Assembly (NCBI GenBank): GCA_047628755.1
Contig: JBLHVV010000122.1
Coordinates: 1 to 8,334 of the forward strand
Direction: 5' to 3'
From: Bermanella sp047628755
GTDB lineage: Bacteria > Pseudomonadota > Gammaproteobacteria > Pseudomonadales > Oceanobacteraceae
DNA length: 8,334 bases
Shown piece after piece: positions 6,331-8,334 of this stretch. Positions within the stretch are counted from its first letter, which is position 1, and every line of letters starts with the position of its first letter. The notes beneath the pieces were generated by a model. It was not told the DNA's origin. It saw only the letters and a program-made list of their open reading frames with translations, and made no database searches. A program made the position numbers and the translations under genes.

Positions 6331-7797
6331 ATGCAAAATTCACAAATTACTCGGCAACAATGGACAGCAAAGGTCGTCCTAGCCATTTGCCTAGTTTCAG
6401 TTGTTTTAGTTATTGCTCTTTCATCGGGTAATAAGCACAGCTACAAAAATGTAATAGAAAGCGGCACATTAACCATAATCACCCGCAACGGTCCCAGCAC
6501 TTATTACCAAGATCGCGATCAAGAATCTGGTTTTGAATATGAACTTGCCAGCTTATTTGCTAAGTATCTTGGCGTAGAACTGAAGGTTGTGGTTGCTGAC
6601 GACTTAGATAATCTTATTTCAGAAGTTGAAACAGGCAACGTAGCGTTCGCAGCTGCAGGAATTACTAAAACCCCTCAACGCTCAAAACGTGTTCAATTTG
6701 CCGACAGCTATATGGATGTGACGCAAAAGCTGGTTTACCGTTTAGATAAGAGAAAGCCTAAAAGCTTGCAAGTATTATTAGAAGGTACTTTAGTTGTAAC
6801 GGCTCACTCTAGCCATGCCCAGAACCTTAAAAAGATTCAAAAAGACTTTATGCCCCAGTTAAGCTGGATAGAGCGAGACGACGCAGATGTTTCTGAACTT
6901 GTGCGCATGGTAGAAGATGGCGAAATTGACTACACCATTGTAAACAGTAATGAATTTGAAGCACTTTCTGCTTTTCACCCCAATATTGGCGCCGCTTTTG
7001 ATATGAGCGAGCAGCAGCAGCTAGGCTGGGCATTTCCTAAGTACAGCGATCAAACATTAATTACTGAGGCTAAAAACTTTTTTCACCTAATGCGTGAATC
7101 TGGTCTTTTATCTCAGCTTGAAGAGCGCTATTACGGCCATTTAAATCAAATTGATAGTGTCGGCACCCTAACCTTCTTAAGTCAAGCAGATGAACGCCTA
7201 CATGAATATCAGGACCTTTTTAAACAGTCAGCCGCCAAAAATGACCTAGACTGGCGCTTACTGGCTGCTATTGGTTATCAGGAAAGTCATTGGAAAGCAA
7301 AAGCGAGATCTCGCACTGGTGTTCGTGGGCTAATGATGTTGACTCGCAATACAGCCAAAGAAATGGGCGTTACCAATCGCCTAGACCCTGTGCAAAGTAT
7401 CACAGGCGGTTCGGCTTATTTTGCAAAGTTGAAAAAACGCTACAAACATATTCAGGAGCCTGATCGTACTTGGATCGCCCTTGCATCATATAACGTAGGT
7501 GCAGGCCACGTAAGAGACGCGCAAAGAATAACTGAAGCCCAAGGTGGAGATCCTACACGCTGGATGGACTTGAAAGAGCGCTTACCTTTATTAACACAAA
7601 AAAAATGGTATAAAAATACAAGATACGGCTATGCCAGAGGCCACGAGCCTGTGACATACGTACAGAACATTCGACGTTTTTATGATTTATTAGTGTGGAG
7701 AGATCAGCCAGAACCTAGCCAAGACAGGTTGACTGAAGGATCATTATTTTCAGCTAATAACTACAGGACAATCGAACCTCTCACGACTATTAATTAA
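6331..7797 (+). CDS. mltF: Membrane-bound lytic murein transglycosylase F
   Basis: MltF cleaves the glycan strands of peptidoglycan, leaving 1,6-anhydromuramic ends, in the periplasm on the membrane. The 488-residue product starts with a short basic tail and a hydrophobic segment (about 15-31) that acts as signal or anchor; its only cysteine is in LAIC, not a lipobox. Residues about 40-260 form a family 3 solute-binding-like domain (RNGPSTYY, then SGFEYELASLFAKYLGV). About 290-450 is the SLT lysozyme-like domain, with catalytic E318 in YQESHW, GVRGLMMLT from 330, SYN at 386-388 and YARGHEPVTYV near the end. E. coli MltF is slightly longer (518). It is divergent from purL and convergent with tadA, the same order as in E. 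coli. The binding-like domain in this family is thought to be regulatory; its ligand cannot be read from the sequence. Confidence 0.96.
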   Translation: MQNSQITRQQWTAKVVLAICLVSVVLVIALSSGNKHSYKNVIESGTLTIITRNGPSTYYQDRDQESGFEYELASLFAKYLGVELKVVVADDLDNLISEVETGNVAFAAAGITKTPQRSKRVQFADSYMDVTQKLVYRLDKRKPKSLQVLLEGTLVVTAHSSHAQNLKKIQKDFMPQLSWIERDDADVSELVRMVEDGEIDYTIVNSNEFEALSAFHPNIGAAFDMSEQQQLGWAFPKYSDQTLITEAKNFFHLMRESGLLSQLEERYYGHLNQIDSVGTLTFLSQADERLHEYQDLFKQSAAKNDLDWRLLAAIGYQESHWKAKARSRTGVRGLMMLTRNTAKEMGVTNRLDPVQSITGGSAYFAKLKKRYKHIQEPDRTWIALASYNVGAGHVRDAQRITEAQGGDPTRWMDLKERLPLLTQKKWYKNTRYGYARGHEPVTYVQNIRRFYDLLVWRDQPEPSQDRLTEGSLFSANNYRTIEPLTTIN

Positions 7798-7838
7798 CGG
7801 TCTATTTAAGCTATATTTAAACCTTTGATTTAACCGCT

Positions 7839-8334
7839 TTACCGACTTTGTAGTCGGTTTTTTTCTGCCTTTTTTTCTGTCCTCCTGCGCTTAAAAAATG
7901 CCTGCATAACGGCCGTACACTGGTCCTCTAGGACTCTTGATATAACTTCAATTTCATGATTAAAGTAAGGTTGATCAAAAATAGCTTGCTGGCTAACCAC
8001 AACTCCTGACTTTGGCTCTATAGCACCAAACACAACCCGTTTAACCCTGCTGTGGACGATTGCACCCGCACACATTGTGCATGGCTCGATGGTTACATAT
8101 AAATCAGCATCCACAATGCGATAGTTGCTTAAATTAGCCCCTGCGTCTCGCAGAGCCATAACTTCCGCATGGGCACTTGGGTCATTACTTGAAATAGGCT
8201 GATTGAAGCCTCGGCCGACAATTTTGCCATTTAATACCACTACCGCACCCACAGGTACCTCGTTCATAGCATCAGCCTTTAGGGCCTCTTCAATGGCTTG
8301 TGCCATAAAATATTCATGACTTGTCAAATCTGTA
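7839..8334 (-). CDS. tadA: tRNA-specific adenosine deaminase TadA, start at or beyond the right edge
   Basis: TadA converts adenosine to inosine at the wobble base (position 34) of tRNA-Arg(ACG) in the cytosol, letting it read three codons. Counted from a TTG at 8327, the cytidine/deoxycytidylate deaminase fold shows zinc ligand H53 and catalytic proton shuttle E55 in HAE, then zinc ligands C83 and C86 in PCTMC. EVPVGAVVV and the NYR segment also match E. coli TadA, with a constant offset of four residues. The C-terminal tail is basic (KRRRTEKKAEKN). The reading frame stays open to base 8334. E. coli has about six residues before the matching SHEY, so the true start is probably just outside the window; TTG at 8327 or ATG at 8306 are the in-window options. 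The 3' end contains the mltF terminator hairpin. Confidence 0.96.
   Translation of the reverse strand, partial: TDLTSHEYFMAQAIEEALKADAMNEVPVGAVVVLNGKIVGRGFNQPISSNDPSAHAEVMALRDAGANLSNYRIVDADLYVTIEPCTMCAGAIVHSRVKRVVFGAIEPKSGVVVSQQAIFDQPYFNHEIEVISRVLEDQCTAVMQAFFKRRRTEKKAEKNRLQSR
7841..7864 (+). terminator. Intrinsic terminator of mltF, inside the end of tadA
   Basis: ACCGACT (7841-7847) pairs with AGTCGGT (7852-7858) around a 4-base loop, followed by six T (7859-7864). It lies 43 bases after the mltF stop. No A run precedes the stem, so it is oriented to stop mltF rather than tadA. Read on the minus strand, the same bases encode the last residues of TadA and overlap its stop codon. Confidence 0.85.

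Noticed and set aside
1..8334. Mobile element, CRISPR array, defence or biosynthetic system
   Set aside because: All coding sequence is assigned to five conserved housekeeping genes. The gaps show no direct-repeat arrays, transposase fragments or attachment sites.

Overview
The window carries five housekeeping genes. They look like the chromosome of a marine-type gammaproteobacterium with roughly 45% GC. FtsH and TadA resemble those of Pseudomonadales/Oceanospirillales, and PurL and MltF are the long gammaproteobacterial forms. This placement is inferred from protein similarity recalled by eye, not from a search. No mobile element, CRISPR array, tRNA or rRNA was seen.

Layout: (1) 1-1397, minus strand, the N-terminal 465 codons of ftsH, a membrane-anchored AAA+ zinc protease; its C-terminus lies beyond the left edge. 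(2) 1398-1761, a non-coding gap with several inverted repeats and a clear promoter for the next gene. The methyltransferase gene rlmE (ftsJ), which normally sits between yhbY and ftsH, is absent here. (3) 1762-2064, plus strand, yhbY, a small CRM-domain ribosome-assembly protein. (4) 2097-2135, a strong two-way terminator shared by the convergent genes yhbY and purL. (5) 2144-6013, minus strand, purL, the 1289-residue FGAM synthase of purine synthesis. (6) 6014-6330, a divergent control region between purL and mltF. It holds a possible folded purL leader, two compact 6-2-6 inverted repeats, a likely mltF promoter and a strong mltF ribosome binding site. (7) 6331-7797, plus strand, mltF, a lytic transglycosylase with a solute-binding-like domain. 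(8) 7839-8334, minus strand, tadA, the tRNA adenosine deaminase, running off or very close to the right edge. The mltF terminator hairpin lies inside the last codons of tadA.

The block purL / mltF / tadA (divergent, then convergent) matches the order in Escherichia coli. The yhbY-ftsH pairing is also ancestral, but without rlmE and joined to the purL block. Each gene appears to be its own transcription unit in this window. They do not form one pathway: they cover protein quality control, ribosome assembly, purine synthesis, peptidoglycan turnover and tRNA editing. I found no convincing novel system. The items most worth checking are the missing rlmE, the purL leader structure, the operator-like palindromes, and the terminator embedded in tadA.
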